DNA of 64,000 nt from Bacillota bacterium (GTDB lineage Bacteria; Bacillota; Clostridia; Tissierellales; Tissierellaceae). The DNA lies in contig JAEWGC010000037.1 in the NCBI GenBank assembly GCA_023388495.1, forward strand, positions 62,001-126,000, in the 5' to 3' direction. Every line of letters starts with the position of its first letter. Position 1 is the first letter of the stretch. This document shows, piece after piece, positions 34,566 through 42,860 of this stretch. The position numbers were made by a program, and so were the translations under genes. Under the pieces are notes generated by a model. That model saw nothing but the letters and a program-made list of their open reading frames with translations, searched no databases and was not told the origin of the DNA.

Positions 34566-35516
34566 TTAGCTAAAAACTACTAACCTTTTTCTATATTCCT
34601 CCATTTCCTTTTCATTACCTAATACAAAATGGTCTGGTTCTATTTCTACCCATTTAGGTAAATCCTCACTATAGTCATGACATGATGGATCATATACTTC
34701 TAGTACTTTTTCTCTTTCCTTCCTTGGATCTGGCAATGGAATAGCTGAAAGTAAAGATCTAGTATAAGGATGTAATGGATTTTGAAAGAGTTTTTCTGTA
34801 TCTGCAAGTTCAACTATCTTTCCCTTATGAATTACAGCAACTCTATCTGTTACAAAACGTACTACTGATAAATCATGAGCTATAAAAAGATATGTCAATC
34901 CCTTACTCTTTTGAAGCTCTGCCATTAGATTTAAAACTTGTGCACGAATAGAAACATCTAATGCTGAAATAGGCTCATCTGCTATTATTAGCTGTGGCTC
35001 CATAACTATAGCCCTTGCAACTCCTATCCTTTGTCTTTGTCCGCCAGAAAATTCATGAGGAAAACGGCTTAAAAACTCTGGAAGTAATCCAACGTCCAAT
35101 AAAGCCTTCTCAACTTTTTGCTTCCTTTCTTCTTCATCTTTATAGTTCTTTATATTATATAGACCTTCTGATACAATATAATCTACTTTTGCCCTTTCAT
35201 TTAATGATGCCATAGGGTCTTGGAAAATCATTTGAATTCTTTTAGTTACTTCTTTATCTAATGCTTTATCTATTTTGCCATTTATTTTCTTTCCATCAAA
35301 TATTATATCTCCACCAGCTGATTCATTGAGTCTGATTATTGCTCTTCCTATGGTGGTTTTACCCGACCCTGACTCTCCTACTAAGCCAAAGATCTCACCT
35401 TTATATACATTGAAACTAACATTATCTACAGCAACAAACTTATTCTTTTTTCTCCTACCAAATTCTACTGATAGGTTTTTGACCTCTAGTAAAATCTCTT
35501 TTCCATTGTTAGACAT
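34566..35516 (-). CDS. oppF: Oligopeptide ABC transporter ATPase OppF-type
   Basis: 316 aa. Walker A GESGSGKTT, Q-loop IFQDPMASLN, signature FSGGQRQRIGVARAI, Walker B LIIADEPISALD, and the C-terminal extension LHPYTRSLLSAIPLPDP of the OppD/DppF group. It overlaps the end of the OppD gene by 8 bases. The pair powers import of peptides bound by the OppA-type lipoprotein. No FeS-type CX5CX6C cluster is visible in the tail. Confidence 0.93.
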   Translation of the reverse strand: MSNNGKEILLEVKNLSVEFGRRKKNKFVAVDNVSFNVYKGEIFGLVGESGSGKTTIGRAIIRLNESAGGDIIFDGKKINGKIDKALDKEVTKRIQMIFQDPMASLNERAKVDYIVSEGLYNIKNYKDEEERKQKVEKALLDVGLLPEFLSRFPHEFSGGQRQRIGVARAIVMEPQLIIADEPISALDVSIRAQVLNLMAELQKSKGLTYLFIAHDLSVVRFVTDRVAVIHKGKIVELADTEKLFQNPLHPYTRSLLSAIPLPDPRKEREKVLEVYDPSCHDYSEDLPKWVEIEPDHFVLGNEKEMEEYRKRLVVFS

Positions 35517-36558
35517 TTTGGCTCACCCCCATTTGTTCTCTTAGAAGTATAATGGATTCAGGTGGATCCACCTTTGGCGAACGTGGATCTAATAACCATG
35601 TTTTAGCCTTATGAGTAGGACTAACTTCAAAATAAGGCGGTCTCTCAACAAAATCTATTTTCAATGCTTTTGGGTTTCTAGGTGCAAATGCATCCCCCTT
35701 TATTTCATTAAATAGATTTGGAGGTGTACCTTTAATTGAATGTAGTGGCTCTCCCTTAATTCCTAATTGAGGTAATGATGAAAGTAATGCCCATGTATAA
35801 GGATGCTGTGCATTGTAAAATACCTCTTCACTGCCTCCTATTTCCACAATATCTCCAGCATACATTACGGCTACTCGGTCTGCAACATTGGCTACAACAC
35901 CTAAGTCGTGGGTAATATATATGGTAGTTAAATTGTATTTGTTTTTAAGGTTTTTCAAAAGTTCCAATATTTGAGCCTGTATAGTTACATCCAATGCTGT
36001 AGTAGGCTCATCACATATTAAAATATCAGGTAAACAAGCTATTGCTATGGCAATAACTACCCTTTGCCTCATTCCACCTGAAAATTCATGAGGATATTGA
36101 TTATATCTTCTTTCTGGGTTTATTATGCCTACGTCGTGTAATATTTCAATCGCTATTTTTTTAGCTTCATTTTTCTTCAATTTTCTATGAAGCTCTAAGG
36201 ATTCTTGTACCTGCTTTCCAATAGTCTTTAGAGGGTTTAAGGAGGTCATTGGATCTTGGAATACCATTGCAATCTTTTTGCCTCGTATTTTAATCCAATC
36301 ATCCTCAGTTTTGTAGTTTGCTATATCCTTTCCTTCATATATTATTTCCCCTGAGTCTATCCAACCATTGCCATCAATTAATCCCATAAAGGTTTTGGTA
36401 AATACTGATTTACCTGAACCTGATTCTCCTACGATTGCTAAGCTCTCTCCCTTATATATATCTAAAGAAGCCCCTCTAATAGCCGTTAATACCTTACCTC
36501 TTAATCTAAATTTTACTACTAAATCCCTAACTGATAGAATAACCTTTTTGTCTGTCAT
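35509..36558 (-). CDS. oppD: Oligopeptide ABC transporter ATPase OppD-type
   Basis: 349 aa. Walker A GESGSGKSV, Q-loop VFQDPMTSLNPLKT, signature FSGGMRQRVVIAIAI, Walker B ILICDEPTTALD and AQHPYTWALLSSLPQ, with the usual C-terminal extension (APRNP). It starts 11 bases after the OppC stop behind GGAGGTGG and overlaps OppF. ATPase of the peptide importer. Confidence 0.93.
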   Translation of the reverse strand: MTDKKVILSVRDLVVKFRLRGKVLTAIRGASLDIYKGESLAIVGESGSGKSVFTKTFMGLIDGNGWIDSGEIIYEGKDIANYKTEDDWIKIRGKKIAMVFQDPMTSLNPLKTIGKQVQESLELHRKLKKNEAKKIAIEILHDVGIINPERRYNQYPHEFSGGMRQRVVIAIAIACLPDILICDEPTTALDVTIQAQILELLKNLKNKYNLTTIYITHDLGVVANVADRVAVMYAGDIVEIGGSEEVFYNAQHPYTWALLSSLPQLGIKGEPLHSIKGTPPNLFNEIKGDAFAPRNPKALKIDFVERPPYFEVSPTHKAKTWLLDPRSPKVDPPESIILLREQMGVSQNV

Positions 36559-36569
36559 AGCTCCACCTC

Positions 36570-37538
36570 CTATACATGATTTCTTGGATCAGCTGCATCT
36601 GCAAAAGCATTACCAATTACATAAAATGATATGGTTATTATGGAAATTATAATTGAAGGTATTATCAATTGATATCTTAAAGATGGGCTAAGAATAAGAG
36701 CTCTACCTTCATTGATTAAGTTTCCAAGAGATGGTGTGCTTACTGGTAATCCAAGACCTATATAAGTAAGGAAAACCTCATATCCTATAGTTTGAGGAAT
36801 AGATAAAGCAAACCTCAGCATAATAACAGAAACTAGATAGGGTAGCAAATTCTTTGATATTATTCTTGATGTAGGTGTACCTAAGCATTTTGAAGCAAGG
36901 TTATATTCCCTATCTCTCAATATAATTATCTGATTACGAACAAATCTTGCCATACCTAGCCATCCAGTTAAACACATGGCAAATATCATAGTTGATAAGC
37001 TAGGTCTCATAATATAAGTTAGTAATACCAATATTATTGTATTTGGTATATTATTAATAACATTATATATTTCTGTAATCGGACGATCTAGCCATCTTAC
37101 ATATCCCCATAATGCTCCAATAATAATTCCTATAATTGCCTCCCAACCACCTACTACAAGGCCTATCATTAAAGATGTACGTGAACCACTCCAAATACGG
37201 GACCATAAATCTTGGCCTATAGAGTTAGTTCCAAACCAAAATTCAGAGTTAGGTTTTTGGTTTCTAAGTTGCATATTAGTATTTGAATCAATATTAATTA
37301 GAGTTGGCGGTTTTTGATTAGGTAAATATGGTTGGATTATTGTAAATAATAATAAAACTCCCATTACTATCAAAAGAAAAACTGCTATTTTATTTTTCAT
37401 AAACTCTTGTAGCGTTGATCTCCAATAAGAATAGTTTGAGTAGCCAGCACGCTTAGCTGCTTCATCATCATATTCTGCAAATTCAAATAAGCTTTCATTT
37501 ATTCCTTCTGATAATTTATTCTCTGCCTTGCTAATCAT
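36570..37538 (-). CDS. oppC: Oligopeptide ABC transporter permease OppC-type
   Basis: 322 aa. An N-terminal cytoplasmic stretch of about 45 residues, a first helix, then the transport domain with the EAA loop (CLGTPTSRIISKNLLPYL) that docks to the ATPases, and PSLGNLINEGR near the end. TNSIGQDLWSRIWSGSRTSL is characteristic of OppC/DppC. Its start overlaps the OppB stop by one base. Confidence 0.93.
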   Translation of the reverse strand: MISKAENKLSEGINESLFEFAEYDDEAAKRAGYSNYSYWRSTLQEFMKNKIAVFLLIVMGVLLLFTIIQPYLPNQKPPTLINIDSNTNMQLRNQKPNSEFWFGTNSIGQDLWSRIWSGSRTSLMIGLVVGGWEAIIGIIIGALWGYVRWLDRPITEIYNVINNIPNTIILVLLTYIMRPSLSTMIFAMCLTGWLGMARFVRNQIIILRDREYNLASKCLGTPTSRIISKNLLPYLVSVIMLRFALSIPQTIGYEVFLTYIGLGLPVSTPSLGNLINEGRALILSPSLRYQLIIPSIIISIITISFYVIGNAFADAADPRNHV

Positions 37539-38506
37539 TATCTAGCCCCTCCTTTATTCTGTAAGTTTATACGAGGATCGAATATTGCCATAAGTATATC
37601 TCCTAAGAATAATCCTACAATCCCTATAGATGAATATATTAACACCAATGCCTGAACCATAGTATTATCCTGTCTCTTTATAACATCTACTAGTAATCCA
37701 CCCATTCCTGGAATTGAATATAATGATTCTATATAAATAGAGCCAGCTATGGTAAACAATATTGCAGATGGTAAATATTGAGCCATAGGAACAAAGGCGT
37801 TACGAAATATATGCCTTACCATAATTTGTTTACTTTTCAGACCTTTGGCTTTAGCTAACTTTACATAATCCTTATTTAACTCATCAACCATATATCGTCT
37901 CATCCACATTGCATAGGATGCAATGCCACCTAAGGACATAGATATAGTTGGTAAGATCCAGCTTATAGGCTTATCTGGTTTAAATAGAATTGGAATTTTA
38001 AAAATATCTGTAACATATAGTTGTAAAAACAAGAAGTAAATTGCTGCAGGAACTGCATTAATAAATACAACATATCCATTACCAATTTTATCCCAAAATT
38101 TACTTTTACTTCTAGCCATTAAAATTCCAAGAGACACTCCTACAATTAATGATATGACCACTGATGCTAAACCAAAATATAATGAATATGGAATCTTTGT
38201 CTTTATTATTTCTGTTATAGGCACTTTTGGTCTATATATAATAGATTCTCCTAAGTCTCCATTTAATAGCTTTTTATAGAAATTTCCTAGTTGTTTATGT
38301 ATAGGGTCTCTAAGTCCCATATTAGTTAAAATAGCTTCCTTTTGCTGCTCATCTAACTTTTCATAGGAAGTTCCAAAATATCCTTCTTCAGGCATTAGCC
38401 TCATAAGAAGAAAAACAACTGTTACTATGATAAATAGGGTAATTAAAGACTGAAACAATCTCTTTATAGAATACTTTAACATTTGTCTCCCCCTTCTCTT
38501 ATGCAC
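37538..38506 (-). CDS. oppB: Oligopeptide ABC transporter permease OppB-type
   Basis: 322 aa, six helices; LLMRLMPEEGYFG in the first periplasmic-side loop, an EAA loop around AKAKGLKSKQIMVRHIFRNAFVP, and IESLYSIPGMGGLLVDVI. An ATG at about 38482 (MLKYSIKR, preceded by GAAGGGGGAGAC) is the likely start: MLKYSIKRLFQSL is the family N-terminus, and the first eight residues of the longer frame are extra. A terminator-like hairpin separates it from OppA. Confidence 0.92.
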   Translation of the reverse strand: MHKRRGRQMLKYSIKRLFQSLITLFIIVTVVFLLMRLMPEEGYFGTSYEKLDEQQKEAILTNMGLRDPIHKQLGNFYKKLLNGDLGESIIYRPKVPITEIIKTKIPYSLYFGLASVVISLIVGVSLGILMARSKSKFWDKIGNGYVVFINAVPAAIYFLFLQLYVTDIFKIPILFKPDKPISWILPTISMSLGGIASYAMWMRRYMVDELNKDYVKLAKAKGLKSKQIMVRHIFRNAFVPMAQYLPSAILFTIAGSIYIESLYSIPGMGGLLVDVIKRQDNTMVQALVLIYSSIGIVGLFLGDILMAIFDPRINLQNKGGAR

Positions 38507-38523
38507 TAAAATGTTAAAAATAT

Positions 38524-38547
38524 AAGGGCTACTAGCAAGTAGCCCTT
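38524..38547 (-). terminator. Hairpin between oppA and oppB
   Basis: AAGGGCTACT with AGTAGCCCTT around a 4-base loop; the minus-strand tail is ATATTTTTAAC. It lies below the oppA stop and above oppB in the same direction. It probably acts as a partial terminator or 3' stabiliser that gives more binding protein than permease. Confidence 0.7.
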
Positions 38548-38565
38548 GAATATTATTCTGACTAA

Positions 38566-40437
38566 TTACTTAGCTGCTTTAAGTGCTTCTGCACGTTCTT
38601 TTTCCCATTTTTCCAGTTCTATCTTGTATTCTTCTGTATTCATAGGTTTTTCTAAAACCCTTTGCCCTTTAAATCTTTCTGCAGAAACTCCAAATGGTGA
38701 GTATTGAGATTCAAATGGGTTTAATCTAGAAGCTGAATATCCTCCACCGCCAACTGCATAAGGAACAACAAAGGCTTGATCTATTAAAAATGCTTCTGCC
38801 TCAGCAAAAAGTTTATAACGATTATCTAGATCTAGAACCTCTGCCTTAGCAAGATCTAACAGATTCTCATATTTGTTCTTTCCATTAGCTTCCTTATATC
38901 CTTCTGCTAATTCTGGCCAGTTATAAGTTCCTCCTGGTGCAAAAGGATCTGTATAGGTTTCTGGGTCTGCATAGTCTGGTCCCCAGTTACATTCTAAGAA
39001 TGCATACTTTCCTGAACGTCTAACTTCTGATAAGAATCCTGTTGGTGGCTTTGCATCTATGATGATATCTATATAATCTGTACCCAATAGGTTCTCTAAT
39101 TGCTGCTCTATTACCTGTACACGGTTTGCCCATTCAGTACTACCAGAGTTATAAGGCATGTAAACTTTTACTGGGAAAGTAGCCTTGCCTTCTAATTCTG
39201 CTTTTGCCTTATCCCTAAATTCTTTAGCTAAACTTTCATTGAAAGAATCTCTATGTGTAATTGCTGATAGACCACCTAAATCAGTATAATCTATACCATC
39301 TAAATCAACAAAACTCTTTGGAGTTATAGTATTTGCTATTCTCTGCTCTGGATTATAAGGCTCTGCAGTAAGCATAGCAGCAGTCCTGTCAAGTCCATGG
39401 AACAATGACTTACGGAAATTAAGATTATTTACAGCTTTTTTCCAGTTCTCTGGTTCATATTCTGCATCAAATTGTGGATCAAAGTTTAAAGCATAGAAAT
39501 AAGTATAAAAACCAGTTCTATTAGGTCTAACCATTTCTGCTTTTTTAGGATCTTTCATCCATTCATCTATAATATCTGAGGATATAGCTGTGTAGTCAAT
39601 TTCTCCACGCTCAAATAATGCTGGCGATAAAGTTGCCGCCTCATTATTGAAAGTTTGAGTAATTTTAGTTATAAATATATTTTCTCTATCCCAATAATTT
39701 TCATTTGCAACTAGAACTCTTCTAGTCTGTGGCTCAAATATTTCTAGTATATAAGCTCCATTATATAAAAGATTATAATTATCTGTTCCAAATCTCTCCC
39801 CTGTTTCTTCTAGGAATTGACCATTGACTGGGAAGAAACATACATATGTTAACATTGATAAGAAATATGGAGTAGGTTGTTTAATAGTGTATTCAAGGGT
39901 ATACTTATCCTTTGCCTTTACTCCTACTTGTTCAAAATCTGTAATTTCTCCATTATAATATTCTTCTGCATTGGCAATAACACCATATGCTATATTTGCA
40001 GTTTGAGATTCATTTGCACTATTTAATATATATTTCATAGCGTCTACGAAGTCCTGAGCTGTAACTTCTGCATATTCCTCACCATCATGAGTGTACCATT
40101 TAACGCCTTCACGTATTTTAAATGTCCAAACTAAGCCATCATCAGATGTACTCCATTCTGTTGCTAAAGAAGGTTGTGGTACTCCATATCTGTCATAGTC
40201 AATTAATGTATCTACCATATTAGCTGCCAATGCAAATTCATTTGTACTAGCCGTTACTAGATAATTAAAAGTTGTGACTTCTCCAGAGTAAATTGTTGAA
40301 TACTCCTGTGGTACATTTACCTCCACTGTTCCTGGGCTATCTTCTGCACCTGGATCCTTTACATCTACTGGCTTTGGTTTTGTACATCCTCCTACAAGAA
40401 TAAGTATTGCTAATAACATAGCTATAAATCTTTTCAT
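38566..40437 (-). CDS. oppA: Oligopeptide-binding lipoprotein OppA-type
   Basis: 623 aa, substrate-binding protein of cluster C (SBP family 5). Lipobox LVGGC at about residue 18. EYSTIYSGEVTTFNYLV opens the fold; YDRYGVPQPSLATEWSTS and WTFKIREGVKW are typical. First gene of the operon, with AAAGGGGGAG before the ATG. It binds extracellular peptides; the linked wall-peptide enzymes suggest muropeptides, and longer OppA proteins of this size are often broad in specificity. Confidence 0.93.
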   Translation of the reverse strand: MKRFIAMLLAILILVGGCTKPKPVDVKDPGAEDSPGTVEVNVPQEYSTIYSGEVTTFNYLVTASTNEFALAANMVDTLIDYDRYGVPQPSLATEWSTSDDGLVWTFKIREGVKWYTHDGEEYAEVTAQDFVDAMKYILNSANESQTANIAYGVIANAEEYYNGEITDFEQVGVKAKDKYTLEYTIKQPTPYFLSMLTYVCFFPVNGQFLEETGERFGTDNYNLLYNGAYILEIFEPQTRRVLVANENYWDRENIFITKITQTFNNEAATLSPALFERGEIDYTAISSDIIDEWMKDPKKAEMVRPNRTGFYTYFYALNFDPQFDAEYEPENWKKAVNNLNFRKSLFHGLDRTAAMLTAEPYNPEQRIANTITPKSFVDLDGIDYTDLGGLSAITHRDSFNESLAKEFRDKAKAELEGKATFPVKVYMPYNSGSTEWANRVQVIEQQLENLLGTDYIDIIIDAKPPTGFLSEVRRSGKYAFLECNWGPDYADPETYTDPFAPGGTYNWPELAEGYKEANGKNKYENLLDLAKAEVLDLDNRYKLFAEAEAFLIDQAFVVPYAVGGGGYSASRLNPFESQYSPFGVSAERFKGQRVLEKPMNTEEYKIELEKWEKERAEALKAAK

Positions 40438-40835
40438 TTTGCTCCCCCTTTAAATTTTTTGAACCAAAATGGTACTCTTTTCTCCTTAATAAAGCATGTA
40501 TATGTTTTTTTCTTTATCTCCCTCCTTATATATTTAATTCTTTTATAATAAAGTAAAGATAAAAATAAAGACCAAGATCGAAGTCAGTAAATATAAAATC
40601 TTCTGACATTTTTGCCTAGATTTATTCTATTGCATTGATACTCTGTATAGTTTTAAGGCAATTATCATGCCAACAAAATATTAACTGAAAAACATGCCTT
40701 ACGCTATCTAAATAAACACTCATTTCCGAATTTTCGCACTAATTAAGAGATAAGGCATCGTTACATTATGAGTAATATGTCTATATTATCTATTATATTG
40801 CGGATTTTCCTATATTATAAATATATTTGTCTTTT

Positions 40836-40868
40836 TCCTAAATAATGGACCCTTTCCATAATTTAGGA
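40836..40868. repeat. Inverted repeat (hairpin) in the opp upstream region
   Basis: TCCTAAATAATGGA (40836-40849), a 5-base loop, TCCATAATTTAGGA (40855-40868); one mismatched pair. No T-run follows on either strand, so an operator or RNA structure is as likely as a terminator. Confidence 0.5.
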
Positions 40869-40900
40869 CTATTTCCTTTGGGATTACTATGAAGTATAGT

Positions 40901-40933
40901 TATATGTCCTATATAGATTATATAGGACATATA
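40901..40933 (-). terminator. Hairpin below the epimerase gene
   Basis: TATATGTCCTATAT pairs with TATAGGACATATA, about 40 bases below the stop at 40974; the U-tail is weak. Confidence 0.55.
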
Positions 40934-40973
40934 ATATTTATATTTATAAATTAACTTTTAGATATGACTTTTC

Positions 40974-42059
40974 TTAGAATGTTACATTTCCGATTTGTTT
41001 AAATCCTAAACCAGGTGCTTCTGTAAGAGTTATCCTATAGTCTTCAAATATAGGTCCTCCCTCTATTGGGTCTATACTACATAATCCTGGTCCATCTAAA
41101 TCTATTTTAGTTATGATACTTTTTGCAGCAGCTAAATGAACTGCAGCACTAACACTTAATTTACTCTCAAGCATACATCCTATCATACACTCTACTCCGT
41201 ATATTTCAGCCACTGAGCAGATCTTTAACGCATTGTGAATTCCACCTGTTTTCATAAGTTTTATATTTACTAAGTCTGCCGCTCTATTTTGTATTATACT
41301 TATGGCATCTTCAGGTGAAAAAACACTTTCGTCTGCTAAAATTGGCGTTCCAACATTATCAGTAACATATTTAAGGCCTTCTAGATCATAGGCTTTAACT
41401 GGTTGTTCAACTAATTCAATATCAAAACCCTTGTCCTCCATTTGCCTTAGAATTCTAACAGCTTCCTTTGGAGTCCATCCTTGATTTGCATCAATTCTTA
41501 GCTCTACATCATGGCCAATAGCATCTCTAATAGCCTTTATTCTAGCCATATCAACCTGTGAGTCTTTTCCAACCTTAATTTTTAATGTTTTATATCCTTT
41601 ATTTACGGCGTCTATACTGTCCTGTGCCATTTCTTCAGGAGAGTTAACGCTGATTGTAATATCTGTAATTATTTCCTTTCTATATCCCCCTAATAACTTA
41701 TATAAAGGTGCATTATGTAACTGGCCAAATAAGTCATATACAGCTATATCAACTGCAGCCTTAGCAGATGTATTTTTTATTAGAGATGAGTCTATTCTTT
41801 TCATTATTTCTTCAATATTATCAATAGGAAGTCCTATGATTTGTGGTCTAATAAACTCTTCTATGGCACATTTTATAGAGCCTTTTGTATCACCTGTTAT
41901 TACTGCTGTAGGTGGTGCTTCACCATATCCAACATGGCCTGTGTCCGTTATAATCTTTACTACAACATCCTCTACTTTATCAACTGTTCTTAGGGCAGTC
42001 TTAAAAGGTTTTCTTAATGGTACTGATATTTCACCTACTTGAATTTCTTTAATTTTCAT
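40974..42059 (-). CDS. ykfB: L-Ala-D/L-Glu-type dipeptide epimerase
   Basis: 361 aa, enolase superfamily, muconate-lactonising subgroup. K160 and K162 (LKIKVGK), D190, E218 and D243 as metal ligands, and K267 as second base lie within one residue of the B. subtilis Ala-Glu epimerase positions. The enzyme inverts the Glu centre of L-Ala-D-Glu from peptidoglycan so that peptidases can use it. It is transcribed from a promoter covered by a perfect dyad. It is a neighbour of a D-Ala-D-Ala dipeptidase and of the opp/NlpC operon. Confidence 0.9.
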   Translation of the reverse strand: MKIKEIQVGEISVPLRKPFKTALRTVDKVEDVVVKIITDTGHVGYGEAPPTAVITGDTKGSIKCAIEEFIRPQIIGLPIDNIEEIMKRIDSSLIKNTSAKAAVDIAVYDLFGQLHNAPLYKLLGGYRKEIITDITISVNSPEEMAQDSIDAVNKGYKTLKIKVGKDSQVDMARIKAIRDAIGHDVELRIDANQGWTPKEAVRILRQMEDKGFDIELVEQPVKAYDLEGLKYVTDNVGTPILADESVFSPEDAISIIQNRAADLVNIKLMKTGGIHNALKICSVAEIYGVECMIGCMLESKLSVSAAVHLAAAKSIITKIDLDGPGLCSIDPIEGGPIFEDYRITLTEAPGLGFKQIGNVTF

Positions 42060-42109
42060 ATACTATCCCCTTTTTAATGTATTGAAAGTATTGTAATAAT
42101 ATATTAGGA

Positions 42110-42153
42110 TACTTTACAATCATTATACTATCCACCATAATGATTGTAAAGTA
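42110..42153 (-). promoter_or_regulatory. Promoter of the epimerase gene inside a perfect 17-bp dyad (candidate operator)
   Basis: TACTTTACAATCATTAT (42110-42126), 10 bases, and its exact complement (42137-42153). On the minus strand TTTACA (42150-42145) and TATAAT (42127-42122) are 17 bases apart, one in each arm. A repressor bound to the dyad would cover both promoter boxes. No T-run follows, so a pure terminator role is less likely. Confidence 0.6.
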
Positions 42154-42183
42154 ATAAAGTAAAGTTAAAAAGTAATAAACACT

Positions 42184-42813
42184 TTATTCATTAAAGATTT
42201 CCAATGGTATATCCAAATATGGGTTTGGTTCCTCAATGGCATCTACAAAATGCCACCATTCCTGTTCGTGAATTCTAAAGCCTACACTTGTCATGACTTC
42301 AATAAGATAATTTATATTTTTTCTAGCCTCTGGAGTCATGTTTTCTGAAGTAGGAGAAGCTTTTTCAGTAAAATCATCAAATTCAGATGGCATTTCTATT
42401 TCATTTCCATCCTTATCCACTAAAGTTATATCTACTGCCATTCCATTATTATGCCTTGGTCTAAATCCTGATGTTATTGGTGTCTCTGGTGGCTTTGCAA
42501 CAAAGGTATTGTCTGGATATGCCTCATATAAAAGTCTCTGTACATACAATGGTCTATAGGCATCCCATATTTTAATTCTATAGCCTTTTTCTTTGACTAT
42601 GTTATGAGCCTTAACTAATTTTTCTCCCGTTTCAGTCCTTATGGCACATACTGGTACGGGATATATAGTCTTACCAAAAAAATTATGTGGAGTAGCATAT
42701 CTTAAATCAATTATAAAGCTATCATCTAAGTCTGTTAAAAGCACGAGTCCTTCAATTTCTCTTATTACCTTGTTATCTCCAGTTTTAATAGTTTTAATTG
42801 AATATTCCTTCAT
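42184..42813 (-). CDS. VanX-type D-alanyl-D-alanine dipeptidase
   Basis: 209 aa. The zinc and catalytic residues show VanX spacing: H121 and D128 (PRHNNGMAVD), E185 and H188 (EWWHF), R87 (YRP). It cleaves D-Ala-D-Ala. No vanHA or regulatory van genes lie nearby, and the neighbours are a dipeptide epimerase and peptide importer, so wall recycling or turnover is more likely than glycopeptide resistance. No signal peptide is seen. Its last bases run into the dyad upstream of the epimerase. Confidence 0.87.
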   Translation of the reverse strand: MKEYSIKTIKTGDNKVIREIEGLVLLTDLDDSFIIDLRYATPHNFFGKTIYPVPVCAIRTETGEKLVKAHNIVKEKGYRIKIWDAYRPLYVQRLLYEAYPDNTFVAKPPETPITSGFRPRHNNGMAVDITLVDKDGNEIEMPSEFDDFTEKASPTSENMTPEARKNINYLIEVMTSVGFRIHEQEWWHFVDAIEEPNPYLDIPLEIFNE

Positions 42814-42860
42814 CTCATCCTCCCAGGTTATTTAGTATTTATACGCACTTCTTTTGTATA

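Larger units (their letters stand above)
40438..40973. other. Gene-free stretch with inverted repeats between opp and epimerase genes
   Basis: No convincing coding frame. It contains the oppA leader; the sequence CTTTACTTTATTA (minus strand near 40560), which also occurs upstream of the epimerase; a spaced inverted repeat ATGCCTTA (40694-40701) and TAAGGCAT (40751-40758); a hairpin with 14-base arms at 40836-40868 (TCCTAAATAATGGA); and another hairpin at 40901-40933. The operon promoter must lie here, but I cannot pick it with confidence. Confidence 0.5.

Noticed and set aside
42184..42813. Vancomycin resistance gene vanX
   Set aside because: No vanH, vanA/B-type ligase or vanRS nearby; neighbours are wall-peptide genes.
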